From UBA946 sp031550725 (GTDB taxonomy: Bacteria; Bacillota; Clostridia; Oscillospirales; Ruminococcaceae): 36,708 nt of DNA. The notes under the pieces were generated by a model. It made no database searches and was not told the origin of the DNA. It saw only the letters and a program-made list of their open reading frames with translations. The stretch covers positions 1-36,708 of the forward strand of contig JAVBOH010000010.1 in assembly GCA_031550725.1 (NCBI GenBank), given 5' to 3'. Below, one piece after another: positions 15,501-24,353 of this stretch (its first letter is position 1; each line of letters begins with the position of its first letter). Position numbers and translations under genes: made by a program.

Positions 15501-15629
15501 GATGTTAGGAATTGTCTAATACTATTTATATAGTTTAACATCCGTTTTGTTGTCTCCTTTCTTTTGTTCTACACATATTTTCTTAATTTCATTTTATTTT
15601 TTGCAGGACACGTGTCCTGCTATTTTTTT
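15501..15629 (+). ncRNA. Candidate small regulatory RNA
   Basis: About 129 bases from the P2 start to a strong terminator, with no credible ORF. The 5' end forms a hairpin (GATGTTA at 15501-15507 with TAACATC at 15536-15542, inner ACTAT/ATAGT at 15521-15534). A long unpaired pyrimidine-rich stretch follows that includes TCTCCTTTCTTTT (15553-15565), complementary to Shine-Dalgarno sequences, and then the terminator at 15603-15629. A 5' hairpin, an anti-SD stretch and a terminator are the layout of base-pairing small RNAs in Gram-positive bacteria. No known family is recognised. It could also be a leader that ends early. Confidence 0.55.
15603..15629 (+). terminator. Strong terminator ending the ORF-free transcript
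   Basis: GCAGGAC (15603-15609), ACGT, GTCCTGC (15614-15620), then TATTTTTTT. The whole hairpin is an 18-base palindrome. It separates the ORF-free transcripts from the small membrane protein gene downstream. Confidence 0.9.
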
Positions 15630-15762
15630 GCCTTTTTTGCAACGTATAACATATTTGCATAAAAATTGTGCAAAATATATTAAAAATAGGATTGAAATGT
15701 TTAGAAATATGTGGTATACTTAAAGTACATTCAATGGACTAACTAACAAAGGAGATGTAATA

Positions 15763-16011
15763 ATGAAGGGTTTTGGTGTTGCTTTTTTGGCTATCGCTGC
15801 TGCTGCTGCCGGTGCTGCTGCTGCAATTTATGCTATGAAAAAACGTGAAGAGTTGGAACAGTTTGACTATGACTTTGAAGAAGATGATGAAATCTACTTC
15901 GAGGACTGCGATGACTGCGAAGATTGCGATAATATTGATGAGGGCATTTCTGAGCTTGATAAGCTTGATGCTGATGCTGATGCGGAAGCAGAGTCAACTG
16001 ACGATTTCTGA
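15763..16011 (+). CDS. Small Ala-rich membrane-anchored acidic protein, unknown
   Basis: An 82-residue protein. Residues 3-24 are one Ala/Gly-rich membrane segment (AFLAIAAAAAGAAAAIYAM), followed by a short basic KKREE stop and then a strongly acidic tail of about 50 residues. The tail holds four Cys within CDDCEDC-type spacing (residues about 49-56), then an Ala/Asp repeat. An AAAGGAG site lies seven bases before the ATG, and it has its own terminator, so it looks like a real gene. The Cys/Asp cluster could bind metal ions, an inference only. I do not recognise the family. Confidence 0.75.
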   Translation: MKGFGVAFLAIAAAAAGAAAAIYAMKKREELEQFDYDFEEDDEIYFEDCDDCEDCDNIDEGISELDKLDADADAEAESTDDF

Positions 16012-16026
16012 TTTTGATTTAAACTT

Positions 16027-16060
16027 AAAAAGGCTGTTACATTTTCGTAACAGCCTTTTC
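16027..16060 (+). terminator. Two-way terminator between small protein and deacetylase genes
   Basis: AAAAGGCTGTTAC and GTAACAGCCTTTT flank a 6-base ATTTTC loop. T-runs lie on both strands, so it can end the plus-strand small gene and the minus-strand deacetylase operon. Confidence 0.88.
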
Positions 16061-16069
16061 TCATTTTTA

Positions 16070-16852
16070 TTAATACACGTTTGTCTGCATTACATTACTG
16101 AAAACATACCTGTTTTCCATGCCATCAATACCTCTTGCATTGAAAAGCTCGGATATGGTAACAAACTGATAGCCGTCAGCGATGAGCGTTGGTATAATTG
16201 TGTCTAAAGCCTCAACAGTCTTGGAATTACCCTGCATATCATGGAGGAGAATAATACCGCCGTCACAGGACTGCGTAATTATCTTTTCTGCACGGGTTTC
16301 AGCCGACACGGTATCATCCCAGTCATTAGCACCAAAGCCGCAAATAAACGGCAATCTGATGCTCTCAAGCATGGTGTCGTTTACGGCAATATATGGCGGA
16401 CGGAAATATGCAGGTTTTACCCCAACAATTTTCTCAATTTCATCAGACGTAAAATCAATTTCAGTGGTAATTTCTTCAGCGGTCATTTTTGTCATATCGG
16501 AATGAGTTTTCGAGTGATTTTGAATATCACATCCCATTTCAAATGCACGCTTAACAACTTCTGCGGTTGTGTCGCTTATATTACTTCCAACTAGAAAAAA
16601 GGATGCTGGTATTTCGTATTTTTCAAGCACATCAAGTACCTGAACAGTCGTCGTGATGTTTGGTCCATCATCAAATGTAAGCGCAATTAGTTTTTTTGTC
16701 GTATCCACTTCGTATACCTTCCTTTGTGTAGTTTCTGTTTTGGTTTCTGCCAATGTTTCGGTAACATCTGTGCTTTTAACATCAGCGTTACTGCACCCAT
16801 TTAGCATTAGCATTGGAATTAATAATACAGCTAAAAAATATTTTATCCTCAT
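16070..16852 (-). CDS. Polysaccharide deacetylase (NodB domain) lipoprotein
   Basis: About 260 residues from the ATG at 16850-16852, which shares an ATGA overlap with the stop of the esterase gene. A lipoprotein signal ends at Cys20 (LNGC). The NodB domain starts near residue 55: TFDDGP with Asp61/Asp62, NHSKTHSD with the metal-binding His pair, FRPPY, and LLHD near the end. Family-4 esterases of this type remove acetyl groups from peptidoglycan, chitin-like sugars or xylan. Its place after a CE2-like esterase and near a GH2 enzyme favours plant or host glycan deacetylation, but a wall substrate is not excluded. Outer face of the membrane. Confidence 0.88.
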   Translation of the reverse strand: MRIKYFLAVLLIPMLMLNGCSNADVKSTDVTETLAETKTETTQRKVYEVDTTKKLIALTFDDGPNITTTVQVLDVLEKYEIPASFFLVGSNISDTTAEVVKRAFEMGCDIQNHSKTHSDMTKMTAEEITTEIDFTSDEIEKIVGVKPAYFRPPYIAVNDTMLESIRLPFICGFGANDWDDTVSAETRAEKIITQSCDGGIILLHDMQGNSKTVEALDTIIPTLIADGYQFVTISELFNARGIDGMENRYVFSNVMQTNVY

Positions 16853-18048
16853 TTCGATGCCCATCCTAACGATACAAGCTCATCAACAAGCCTTTCTGAA
16901 GCAATGGTATGTGTTTTATCGGACGGGTGCCAGTCAGCAGCAATTCCATCTGCCATGTTCTGATTTGCAAACTGCATGGATGTAACATTCATGTCGCCTG
17001 TTTCATTGGTATAAGTGCTTACTGCTGTTTCAATATATGGATATAAATTGCCACCCATAATTCCCAATGTACATATAATTTTTGCGTTAGGATTTTTCTC
17101 ACGAACCTGCTTTAAAAATTCTACATATGCTGCTGCATATTCATCTTTTTTCTCGGCATCCTTGCAGTATGTATCATCATTTGTACCAAGGTTTATAACG
17201 ATAATATCAGGCTCACGAGTAGTAAAATCCCACTCAACAGAGGAAAGCTGCTTGCCGTTCATATTGCCATATGAATGTCCTGCCTTTGAATAATACTTCG
17301 GGAGCTGCTGTGCAGCAACCTTTTTGCCATCACCTGAATATCCTGAAATAATACCATAACCGCTGAATGAAAACATACTGTAATCAGCGTTTAACGCTTC
17401 GGCTGTTTTATATGCATATGTCTTTGTGATATCCTCGGTTTTTGTGGAAAAATGATTTTCCTTAACCTCATCGTCAACACCATAACCGCAAGTAATTGAG
17501 TCGCCGATAAATTCAATCAGCATATCCTTATTCGCTGTTGGCTTAATAGTTTCATCTGTACCAATTTTTATATTTGTAATGCCAAAAGTGGAGTTAGCTG
17601 CTTCAGAAAGCTTAATAATCTTGATTATTGATGTCTTTGTTTCAGCACTCTCGGCAAAAGTAAATGTCTTATCACTTGTATTAAGCATTTCGTCCATAAC
17701 TCGCTCGCCATCAATATAAACGGCAATTCGTGGATTGCCGTCAAAGTTACCAGCAGAAACGGAGCTGTCACCCTTAACAGTAAGCTCGATCTTTTTGCCT
17801 GTATATTCAAACTCGATGCCACTGCCGGATAATGCACACCAAAGCGTGTTGGTGTCGTCATAATATGTACGTCCAATCAGCTTTACATTTTCAGCGGATG
17901 CATAATAATTACCGTCATTAACAATTTCAGTTTCGTTTGCTGCTGTGGTTGACATTCCAGTATCACCATCAGTTGAAGCTGTGTTGCATCCTGTCGCTGA
18001 CAGCATACAAAGTGCGAGAATTAAGGTTAAAATCTTTTTTGTTTTCAT
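16849..18048 (-). CDS. CE2-like SGNH/GDSL acetylesterase lipoprotein
   Basis: A 399-residue protein. Lipoprotein signal with Cys21 (SATGC). Residues about 50-165 look like a beta-sandwich, and the SGNH hydrolase domain follows: nucleophile Ser184 in IGDSITCGYG, NLGTNDD, and the His/Asp motif ADWHPS (Asp372, His374) near the C-terminus. A jelly-roll domain before an SGNH domain is the layout of carbohydrate esterase family 2, which deacetylates plant polysaccharides such as xylan or mannan. It starts 3 bases after the AraC regulator stop codon and overlaps the deacetylase by 4 bases, so the three are one operon. Substrate not determined. Confidence 0.87.
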   Translation of the reverse strand: MKTKKILTLILALCMLSATGCNTASTDGDTGMSTTAANETEIVNDGNYYASAENVKLIGRTYYDDTNTLWCALSGSGIEFEYTGKKIELTVKGDSSVSAGNFDGNPRIAVYIDGERVMDEMLNTSDKTFTFAESAETKTSIIKIIKLSEAANSTFGITNIKIGTDETIKPTANKDMLIEFIGDSITCGYGVDDEVKENHFSTKTEDITKTYAYKTAEALNADYSMFSFSGYGIISGYSGDGKKVAAQQLPKYYSKAGHSYGNMNGKQLSSVEWDFTTREPDIIVINLGTNDDTYCKDAEKKDEYAAAYVEFLKQVREKNPNAKIICTLGIMGGNLYPYIETAVSTYTNETGDMNVTSMQFANQNMADGIAADWHPSDKTHTIASERLVDELVSLGWASK

Positions 18049-18051
18049 TTC

Positions 18052-18891
18052 TTATAAAATCCCTTTCTGATTAAAAGTCATTCTGAACTCGGTTGGCGTC
18101 ATACCCTCATGTGACTTGAAAATTTTCGAGAAATATGCCGCATTCTCATATCCAACATCCTCAGCTATAATCTGCACTGCCTTGTTTGTTGACATAAGTT
18201 TTTTCTTTGCCTCATTAATACGCAGCTTTTCTAAATATTCCATTGGTCTTGTGTCAAGATATTTCTTGAAAAGTCTGCACAAATGCTGTTCTGATAAATC
18301 AGATATTACACAAAGCGTTTGCAGCTTTATCTTGTCATGATAATGCTCCTCAATATAATCGATAACCAAAACCATTCTATTATCTGCATTAAAATCATTC
18401 TCTGATACTATGTTGTGCATTTGCTTATTGACCTCAACAAATAGTTCATAAAGATAAACGGATGCATAATAATTACCGTAAATACGGTCGGATTTAAGCG
18501 TTTTGATAATCCTTTTCATTATGCGGCATATCCTGTCAATACTCAAAAATTCCATAAACTTTGCGGTTTGCAAATTAATTATATCAAGCATTTCATTAAC
18601 ACCTTGACCACTGAAAGATACCCAGTATGTTACCCATTTTTGATTTGGCAGCGGATGATATTCATGCTTGTAACCCTTTGGCAAAAACAGCGCAGACCCT
18701 GATTTCATCGCATATGTAACGCCATCCATAACAAGCGTACCCTCACCAGAGCATGTGAAAAAAAGCTGAGCATCCTCATGACCTGTTTCTTGTCTGTCAA
18801 TATCACCCTGAACATAATTCACACCAATTCCCTTGACATAGTATGGCAATGACTTTTCTTTGTTTAAAATCGTATAAAACATCTCAGACAT
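18052..18891 (-). CDS. AraC-family transcriptional regulator
   Basis: A 279-residue protein. The N-terminal 130 residues form the AraC-type cupin sensor domain (DAQLFFTCSGEGTLVMDG). The C-terminal 100 residues carry two helix-turn-helix motifs (LQTLCVISDLSEQHLCRLFKKY, then IAEDVGYENAAYFSKIFK and the family ending GMTPTEFR). Such proteins respond to sugars and activate nearby catabolic genes. It leads the regulator-esterase-deacetylase operon and is divergent from the GH2 gene across a 144-base gap, so it probably controls both sides. Confidence 0.95.
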   Translation of the reverse strand: MSEMFYTILNKEKSLPYYVKGIGVNYVQGDIDRQETGHEDAQLFFTCSGEGTLVMDGVTYAMKSGSALFLPKGYKHEYHPLPNQKWVTYWVSFSGQGVNEMLDIINLQTAKFMEFLSIDRICRIMKRIIKTLKSDRIYGNYYASVYLYELFVEVNKQMHNIVSENDFNADNRMVLVIDYIEEHYHDKIKLQTLCVISDLSEQHLCRLFKKYLDTRPMEYLEKLRINEAKKKLMSTNKAVQIIAEDVGYENAAYFSKIFKSHEGMTPTEFRMTFNQKGIL

Positions 18892-18962
18892 AATTACAAC
18901 TCACCCTCTTTAGTTTTGTCACTCAAGATGTTCATATTATTATAGTATGATAATATCATTGA

Positions 18963-18991
18963 TTGACACATTTGTAAAGGTATATTATAAT
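18963..18991 (+). promoter_or_regulatory. GH2 gene promoter
   Basis: TTGACA (18963-18968), 17 bases, TATAAT (18986-18991), 45 bases before the GH2 ATG. The AraC start lies on the other strand of the same gap; its -10 (TATAAT on the minus strand) may be at 18939-18944. Confidence 0.8.
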
Positions 18992-19035
18992 ATATTTAGT
19001 AAATTTTTTTGTAACGGAAAGGATTTGAGTTTTTA

Positions 19036-22000
19036 ATGGCTATAAAAAAACTATTCTGCGATAATTGGATTTTCTCAAAACAGGACATGAATACAGAGTT
19101 TGAGGGTATAAAAAACATTGATTACATGGCAATTGACATTCCTCATGACTGGCTAATTCATCAGACTGCAAACCTTTATGAGTCCTCAAATGGCATTTAT
19201 AAGAAGAATTTCACACTGACAGGAAATGAGCCAAATGTGGCATTTCGTTTCGAGGGTGTATACATGAATTCAAGCGTGTATATTAATGGTGAACTAGCGT
19301 TTGAATGGAAATATGGCTACTCTACATTTGAATTTGATGCAATAAAATTCGTTCATGCAGGCGAAAATGAGATGATTGTTATAGTTCGTCACCATGCACC
19401 AAACTCAAGATGGTATTCAGGAGCAGGAATATTCCGTCCTGTTTATATGATTGTTCGTGAAAAAGAGCATTTTACCCCTGATGGCATATATTTCTCTGCG
19501 TTTAAGAATGACGATAACACATGGAATGCTGAAATTACATGGGAAGTTGTTAATTCTGAAAACAAGAGCCTTGAAGTTAAGAACACTATCGTAGGTAAAG
19601 ATGGCAATGCTTTATGCACTGGTGCTTGCGTTTATAGCGATGGCAAGATTTGCTTTACATCACTTATACCTGATGTTTGGGATATAAAAAATCCTGCTGT
19701 ATATACACTTGTATCTGCACTTTATGACGGTGATATACTTCTTGATGAGGTATCATGCAATGTAGGTTTCAGAAAGATTGAGTTTACTCATGACGGCTTT
19801 TTCCTCAATGGCAGACAGGTTAAGTTTAATGGTGTTTGTCTGCATCATGACCTAGGTGCATTGGGTGCGGCGTTTAATAAAGCGGCACTAAAGCGTCAGT
19901 TGTTAACTATGATGGATATGGGTGTTAATGCAGTTAGAACTTCTCATAATATGCCTGCAAAGGAAATGATGGAGCTTGCTGATGAGCTTGGTATCCTCAT
20001 TTGCTCTGAAGCTTTTGATATGTGGCAGCTTTCCAAGACAAAGTATGACTATGCTAGATTTTTTGACGAATATGCACCTACTGATGTTGAATCATGGGTG
20101 CGTCGTGACAGAAATCATCCGTCAGTTATAATGTGGAGTATCGGCAATGAAATTTACGATACACACTGTCGTCCTGAGGAGTCACTTGAATGCGCTAAAA
20201 TGCTTAATGCCAACGTTTTAAAGCATGACCCGAATAAAAATGCATCCGCTACAATCGGCTCGAATTATATGTGGTGGGAGCCAGCACAGAACAGTGCTGA
20301 TGTGCTTAAAGTTGTTGGATATAACTACATTGAAGCTAAGTATGAGGATCATCATAATGAATATCCTGACTGGTTTATTTATGGAAGTGAAACTGCATCA
20401 AGAGTGCAAAGCCGTGGCATTTATCATTTTCCTGCATCACAGGCAGTTATTACATATGAGGATATTCAGTGTTCATGCCTTGAAAATTCACGTTCAGGTC
20501 AGGGCGACAGAACAGTTCAGTATAACTTAAAAATGGAGCGTGATACTAAGTTTTCAGGCGGTCAGTTTATTTGGACAGGTACAGACTACTTAGGTGAGCC
20601 ATCTCCATACTGGACAAAAAATTCCTACTTTGGTCAGGTTGACACAGCAGGATTTAAAAAGGACCAATTCTATATTTATGAGTCAATGTGGAAAGAGAAT
20701 GCTAATGTACTTCATATTTTTCCATACTGGGATTTTAATGATGGTCAGCTGATTGATGTTTTTGCATATACAACCTGCGCTAAGGTTGAACTATATCTTG
20801 ATGATGAGCTTATTGGTACACAAAGTGTTGACCTTGTTAATGGTGAAACACTGAACTGCAGCTGGCAGCTGCCATATAAAAAGGGCACGCTTAAAGCAAT
20901 TGGTTATGACAAGGATGGGAATAAAATTGCTGAGGATATCAGGAAATCATTTGGTGATGGTGAAAAGATTATCCTTAATGCTGATAAAACTTCATTCAAT
21001 GCAGATGGTGAGGACTTGGTTTTCGTTACAATATCAACCATTGATAAAAATGGTACTTTCGTTGCAAACGCAAGAAGCCGCATGAACATTGAAGTTACTG
21101 GAGCAGGACGTTTAGTTGGTCTTGATAATGGTGACAGCACAGATTACGATGAGTTCAAGGGTACATCAAAAAAGCTTTTCAGCGGTATGCTTGTTGCTAT
21201 AATTGCTGCTAAGACAGAAGCAGGGGAATGCAAGATTAAGGTATCATCAAAAGGATTTGAGGATGCTGTAATTACACTTAATGCATTGCCATGTGAGGTT
21301 AAGTCTGGTATTTCATGTATAATGGAGAATGTTATATCCACACCAAATGATGAAGTACCTGTTAGAAAAATTGAGCTTAAGGCGGAGCGTCTTGTGCTTG
21401 ATAAGGAGCATATGACTTCCGTTATTAACTATACTTGTTATCCGCTTAACTGCGACAAGCAGGATATAATTTTCAAGGCTGTTACAAACAGTGGTATTGA
21501 AACAAATATCGCAAGTGTTGAGGTTAAGGATGGCATGACTTTGGTAACTGCAATAGGTGACGGTGAATTCCGCTTACGTGCAGCTTGCAATAACGGCAAG
21601 GAAAATCCTGAAGTTTTGTCCGATCTTGAATTCAAGATTGAGGGTATAGGTTCTGCAACATTTGACCCATATAGCTTTGTTCCTGCATCAATTTACAATG
21701 CATCCAGCTTTGTTTTGGATGACGATCTTGATGGTGGTATAAAAGCTAGTCCAGAGATGACCTATATTGGTTTTAGGAATGTTGATTTTGGTGAGGTTGG
21801 AAGTAAAATTATTTCTATCCCGATTATTCACTGGCATACAGCAGACCCATTGCCGATTGAAGTTTGGAAAGGTATGCCATATGAGGATGGTGCTGTGTGT
21901 ATATACAAGGGTGAATATAATGCAGAGTTTATATGGCAGACATATCAGGAAAATACATTTGAGCTTTCGGAAACTTTGACTGGATTGCAGACAATTTGCA

Positions 22001-22428
22001 TTGCTGTTCGTCAGGTTGAGCAGAGAGTTTCTGTTAAGGGATTTATCTTTGAGAAGAATGAAAAAGCATATTCAAAGCTTATGGCGACAGCAAATAATCG
22101 TGTATTCGGTGACTCATTTGAAATTGATAAGGACAGAAATCTTATCTCGCATATTGGAAATAATGTATCGGTTGAATTTGATGATATGGACTTTACAAAT
22201 GGATTTAAGGCACTTACTATCCGTGGAAAGACATATAATCAGCTTGATTCACTCCATGTTATTCTAACAAGTGACAGTGGTACAGAAAGACGACTTGTTG
22301 AATTTAAGTACTCCGAGGAGATGACCGAAAAGACATTTAAGCTTGATGGGGTAACTGGAGTTCATAAGATAACATTCTGGTTTTTACCTGGCTGTAATTT
22401 CGATTTTGAATGGTTTAGGTTTGAATAA
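19036..22428 (+). CDS. Glycoside hydrolase family 2 enzyme (beta-galactosidase-like)
   Basis: An 1130-residue protein with no signal peptide, so intracellular. Order: sugar-binding sandwich (about 1-160), immunoglobulin-like domain (160-255), and the TIM-barrel (about 260-540) with acid/base Glu372 in MWSIGNEIYD and probable nucleophile Glu452 in YGSETAS. C-terminal Ig-like domains (about 540-760) follow, similar to the DUF4982/Big-type domains of long GH2 enzymes, and then about 370 residues of further beta-rich domains I cannot name. GH2 acts on beta-galactosides, mannosides or glucuronides; the barrel is most like the long beta-galactosidase group. It probably acts on oligosaccharides that the exported esterase and deacetylase have opened. 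Controlled by the divergent AraC regulator, by inference. Confidence 0.9.
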   Translation: MAIKKLFCDNWIFSKQDMNTEFEGIKNIDYMAIDIPHDWLIHQTANLYESSNGIYKKNFTLTGNEPNVAFRFEGVYMNSSVYINGELAFEWKYGYSTFEFDAIKFVHAGENEMIVIVRHHAPNSRWYSGAGIFRPVYMIVREKEHFTPDGIYFSAFKNDDNTWNAEITWEVVNSENKSLEVKNTIVGKDGNALCTGACVYSDGKICFTSLIPDVWDIKNPAVYTLVSALYDGDILLDEVSCNVGFRKIEFTHDGFFLNGRQVKFNGVCLHHDLGALGAAFNKAALKRQLLTMMDMGVNAVRTSHNMPAKEMMELADELGILICSEAFDMWQLSKTKYDYARFFDEYAPTDVESWVRRDRNHPSVIMWSIGNEIYDTHCRPEESLECAKMLNANVLKHDPNKNASATIGSNYMWWEPAQNSADVLKVVGYNYIEAKYEDHHNEYPDWFIYGSETASRVQSRGIYHFPASQAVITYEDIQCSCLENSRSGQGDRTVQYNLKMERDTKFSGGQFIWTGTDYLGEPSPYWTKNSYFGQVDTAGFKKDQFYIYESMWKENANVLHIFPYWDFNDGQLIDVFAYTTCAKVELYLDDELIGTQSVDLVNGETLNCSWQLPYKKGTLKAIGYDKDGNKIAEDIRKSFGDGEKIILNADKTSFNADGEDLVFVTISTIDKNGTFVANARSRMNIEVTGAGRLVGLDNGDSTDYDEFKGTSKKLFSGMLVAIIAAKTEAGECKIKVSSKGFEDAVITLNALPCEVKSGISCIMENVISTPNDEVPVRKIELKAERLVLDKEHMTSVINYTCYPLNCDKQDIIFKAVTNSGIETNIASVEVKDGMTLVTAIGDGEFRLRAACNNGKENPEVLSDLEFKIEGIGSATFDPYSFVPASIYNASSFVLDDDLDGGIKASPEMTYIGFRNVDFGEVGSKIISIPIIHWHTADPLPIEVWKGMPYEDGAVCIYKGEYNAEFIWQTYQENTFELSETLTGLQTICIAVRQVEQRVSVKGFIFEKNEKAYSKLMATANNRVFGDSFEIDKDRNLISHIGNNVSVEFDDMDFTNGFKALTIRGKTYNQLDSLHVILTSDSGTERRLVEFKYSEEMTEKTFKLDGVTGVHKITFWFLPGCNFDFEWFRFE

Positions 22429-22542
22429 TTGAATTAGGTTTGATTAACCTATTCGTAGAGTGGGGGGTTATACTCCCGCCGTTGTTATGGTATGCGAAAT
22501 ATAATTTTAAACCCAATTTACACAAAGGTGGTTAATATAAAA

Positions 22543-22974
22543 ATGTATTTTGAAGAATTTCATATTGGGCAGACATTCTCTATCGAGGATGTTGTCATGG
22601 AAAAAGATAAGATGATAGCATTTTCAAAGGTTTATGATAACATACCCATACATACAGATGAAGAATATGCTAAGAACACACGCTTTGGAAAGGTTATCGC
22701 CGCAGGGTTTATGACTTTCCTTGAAGTATGGGCGAAATCAATTGAAAATGATATTTACGGTGAGGAGCTTATAGCAGGAAAATCCACCAAGCTTGAATGG
22801 TTTGCCCCTGTTTTTGCGGATGATGTATTGTCAAGTGAAATCGTTGTATCAGCTTTAACAAAACGCAACAATTATAACGGCATTTTGGAAACCACACTTG
22901 ATATTTATAACCAAGATAAAGTTCTTGTGCTGAAAGCTGTTACCGAAAGTATAGTTTCATGCAAGCCACAGTAA
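22543..22974 (+). CDS. MaoC-like hot-dog-fold dehydratase
   Basis: About 144 residues from the ATG at 22543, with an AAAGGTGG site upstream; the longer frame from 22492 has no ribosome-binding site. It has the hydratase motif in the form YDNIPIHTDEEYAKNTRFG, with the catalytic Asp32 and His37 of (R)-specific enoyl-CoA hydratases; Asn-Pro of the usual DxNPIH is Ile-Pro here. A hydratase or thioesterase-like role on acyl-CoA is likely, the pathway unknown. No acyl-CoA genes are near, and it follows the GH2 gene by about 110 bases with no clear terminator between. Confidence 0.82.
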   Translation: MYFEEFHIGQTFSIEDVVMEKDKMIAFSKVYDNIPIHTDEEYAKNTRFGKVIAAGFMTFLEVWAKSIENDIYGEELIAGKSTKLEWFAPVFADDVLSSEIVVSALTKRNNYNGILETTLDIYNQDKVLVLKAVTESIVSCKPQ

Positions 22975-22984
22975 AATAAAACTT

Positions 22985-23027
22985 TAGCAGATACATTGGG
23001 TAAAAACCTGATGTATCTGATTTTTTT
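22985..23027 (+). terminator. Terminator of the MaoC-like gene
   Basis: CAGATACAT and ATGTATCTG arms with a 14-base loop, then ATTTTTTTG. It stops the transcript ten bases after the stop codon. Confidence 0.88.
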
Positions 23028-23070
23028 GCGTTAAACGTGAATAATAAATTTCTAAATATAAAAATATCTA

Positions 23071-23100
23071 TTGACAACGAGTTACGGATGGTGATATAAT
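23071..23100 (+). promoter_or_regulatory. Promoter of the M48 peptidase gene
   Basis: TTGACA (23071-23076), 18 bases, TATAAT (23095-23100), about 35 bases before the ATG at 23135. Confidence 0.75.
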
Positions 23101-23134
23101 TATATATAATTTGTCAAAAAGGGGTATTTTATAT

Positions 23135-24280
23135 ATGGAACGAAAAATAATAACTGGGCTGCATACAAGTGAATACGAGCATTCATTGGATAAAGTGGCT
23201 TTGGAAGCACTAAGAAAAATTCCTGTTGTACCTAAATTATTGGAGCTTTGCTCTGTTCCAATGAACTATGTTGACCGTATTAATCGTGCAGGAAGTCAGC
23301 TTAGAGTTAGCGAAAATCAAATGCCGACAATATATAATATGCTGCTCGAAGCATGTAAGATATTAGAAATCGATGAGCCTATTCTTTATATTCAGAATGG
23401 TAAAATTAATGCTACTGCAAGTAATCCTGATAAGCCTGTTATTACTTTATACAGCCATTTAATAGATGTTATGACCGAAGAAGAATTAATGTTTATTATC
23501 GGTCATGAGCTTGCACACATAAAATCACAGCATTTAATATATCAGCAGCTTGGACTATTGTTGTCAACTGGTATTTTAACTACTGTTCTTAAGACTATAC
23601 CTGGTGCTGGATTATTGACACCGGCTGTTAATCTGGCGCTTACATATGCATATTGGGAATGGAGCAGAGCGGCTGAATATACTTGTGATCGTGGCGGTTT
23701 TTTAGCATGTCAGAATTATGAGGCATCATGCAGTGCACTTATGAAACTTTCTGGGTTTTCATACAGGTATAAAGAGGAACTTAACCTAGATGCATTTATG
23801 GAACAAGGTGAAAAGTTTCAGGATTTGGATAAAAACGGTCTGAATGTTATTGCTAAGGTATATTTAAGCACAACTATGTCACATCCATGGACTGTGCTTA
23901 GGGTTCAAAAGCTTATGGAATTTAAAAGCAGTGGACAATATGAAGACATATTAAACCGAAAAAAAACTGATGTAAATTCATCAGGAAAATCTGCTAATAA
24001 ATGTGCTGAATGTGGTGCTGAATTGTTGGAAAATGCGAATTTTTGTGTTGCCTGTGGATATCAGAGCAATGTTGTTGATGAATTGCTGGCTTTGGATAAA
24101 TCTGGGGTTAAATGCATTGAATGTGGTGCAGTATTAAGTAATGATGCGAAATTTTGTAATGAGTGCGGTGCAAAAGTTATCATCAATGAAAGTGATGTGA
24201 AATGTACAAATTGCGGTGCGAAATTAAAGAATGGTACAAAATTCTGCGTTGAATGTGGTTTTAAAACAGATAATAACTAA
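23135..24280 (+). CDS. M48-family metallopeptidase with three C-terminal zinc ribbons
   Basis: About 381 residues from the ATG at 23135, with AGGGG upstream; the TTG at 23111 is less likely. The zinc-binding HEXXH (GHELAHIK, His124, Glu125, His128) and the third ligand Glu181 in AEYTCDRGG define an M48 peptidase (HtpX/Ste24-like). A hydrophobic stretch after the HEXXH helix (about 137-168) may be embedded in the membrane. The last 110 residues hold three double-Cys zinc-ribbon repeats: CAECGAELLENANFCVACG, CIECGAVLSNDAKFCNECG and CTNCGAKLKNGTKFCVECG. Such ribbons probably bind partner proteins or nucleic acid. Target unknown. Confidence 0.9.
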   Translation: MERKIITGLHTSEYEHSLDKVALEALRKIPVVPKLLELCSVPMNYVDRINRAGSQLRVSENQMPTIYNMLLEACKILEIDEPILYIQNGKINATASNPDKPVITLYSHLIDVMTEEELMFIIGHELAHIKSQHLIYQQLGLLLSTGILTTVLKTIPGAGLLTPAVNLALTYAYWEWSRAAEYTCDRGGFLACQNYEASCSALMKLSGFSYRYKEELNLDAFMEQGEKFQDLDKNGLNVIAKVYLSTTMSHPWTVLRVQKLMEFKSSGQYEDILNRKKTDVNSSGKSANKCAECGAELLENANFCVACGYQSNVVDELLALDKSGVKCIECGAVLSNDAKFCNECGAKVIINESDVKCTNCGAKLKNGTKFCVECGFKTDNN

Positions 24281-24294
24281 TGCATATAATACAA

Positions 24295-24324
24295 AAAAGG
24301 CTGTTCAGAACGAACAGCCTTTTA
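24295..24324 (+). terminator. Two-way terminator between M48 and acetate transporter genes
   Basis: AAAGGCTGTTC and GAACAGCCTTT arms with a short loop; A/T runs on both sides allow it to end both converging genes. Confidence 0.88.
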
Positions 24325-24353
24325 TTATTACAAAGTAAAAGATAAACCTTTGA

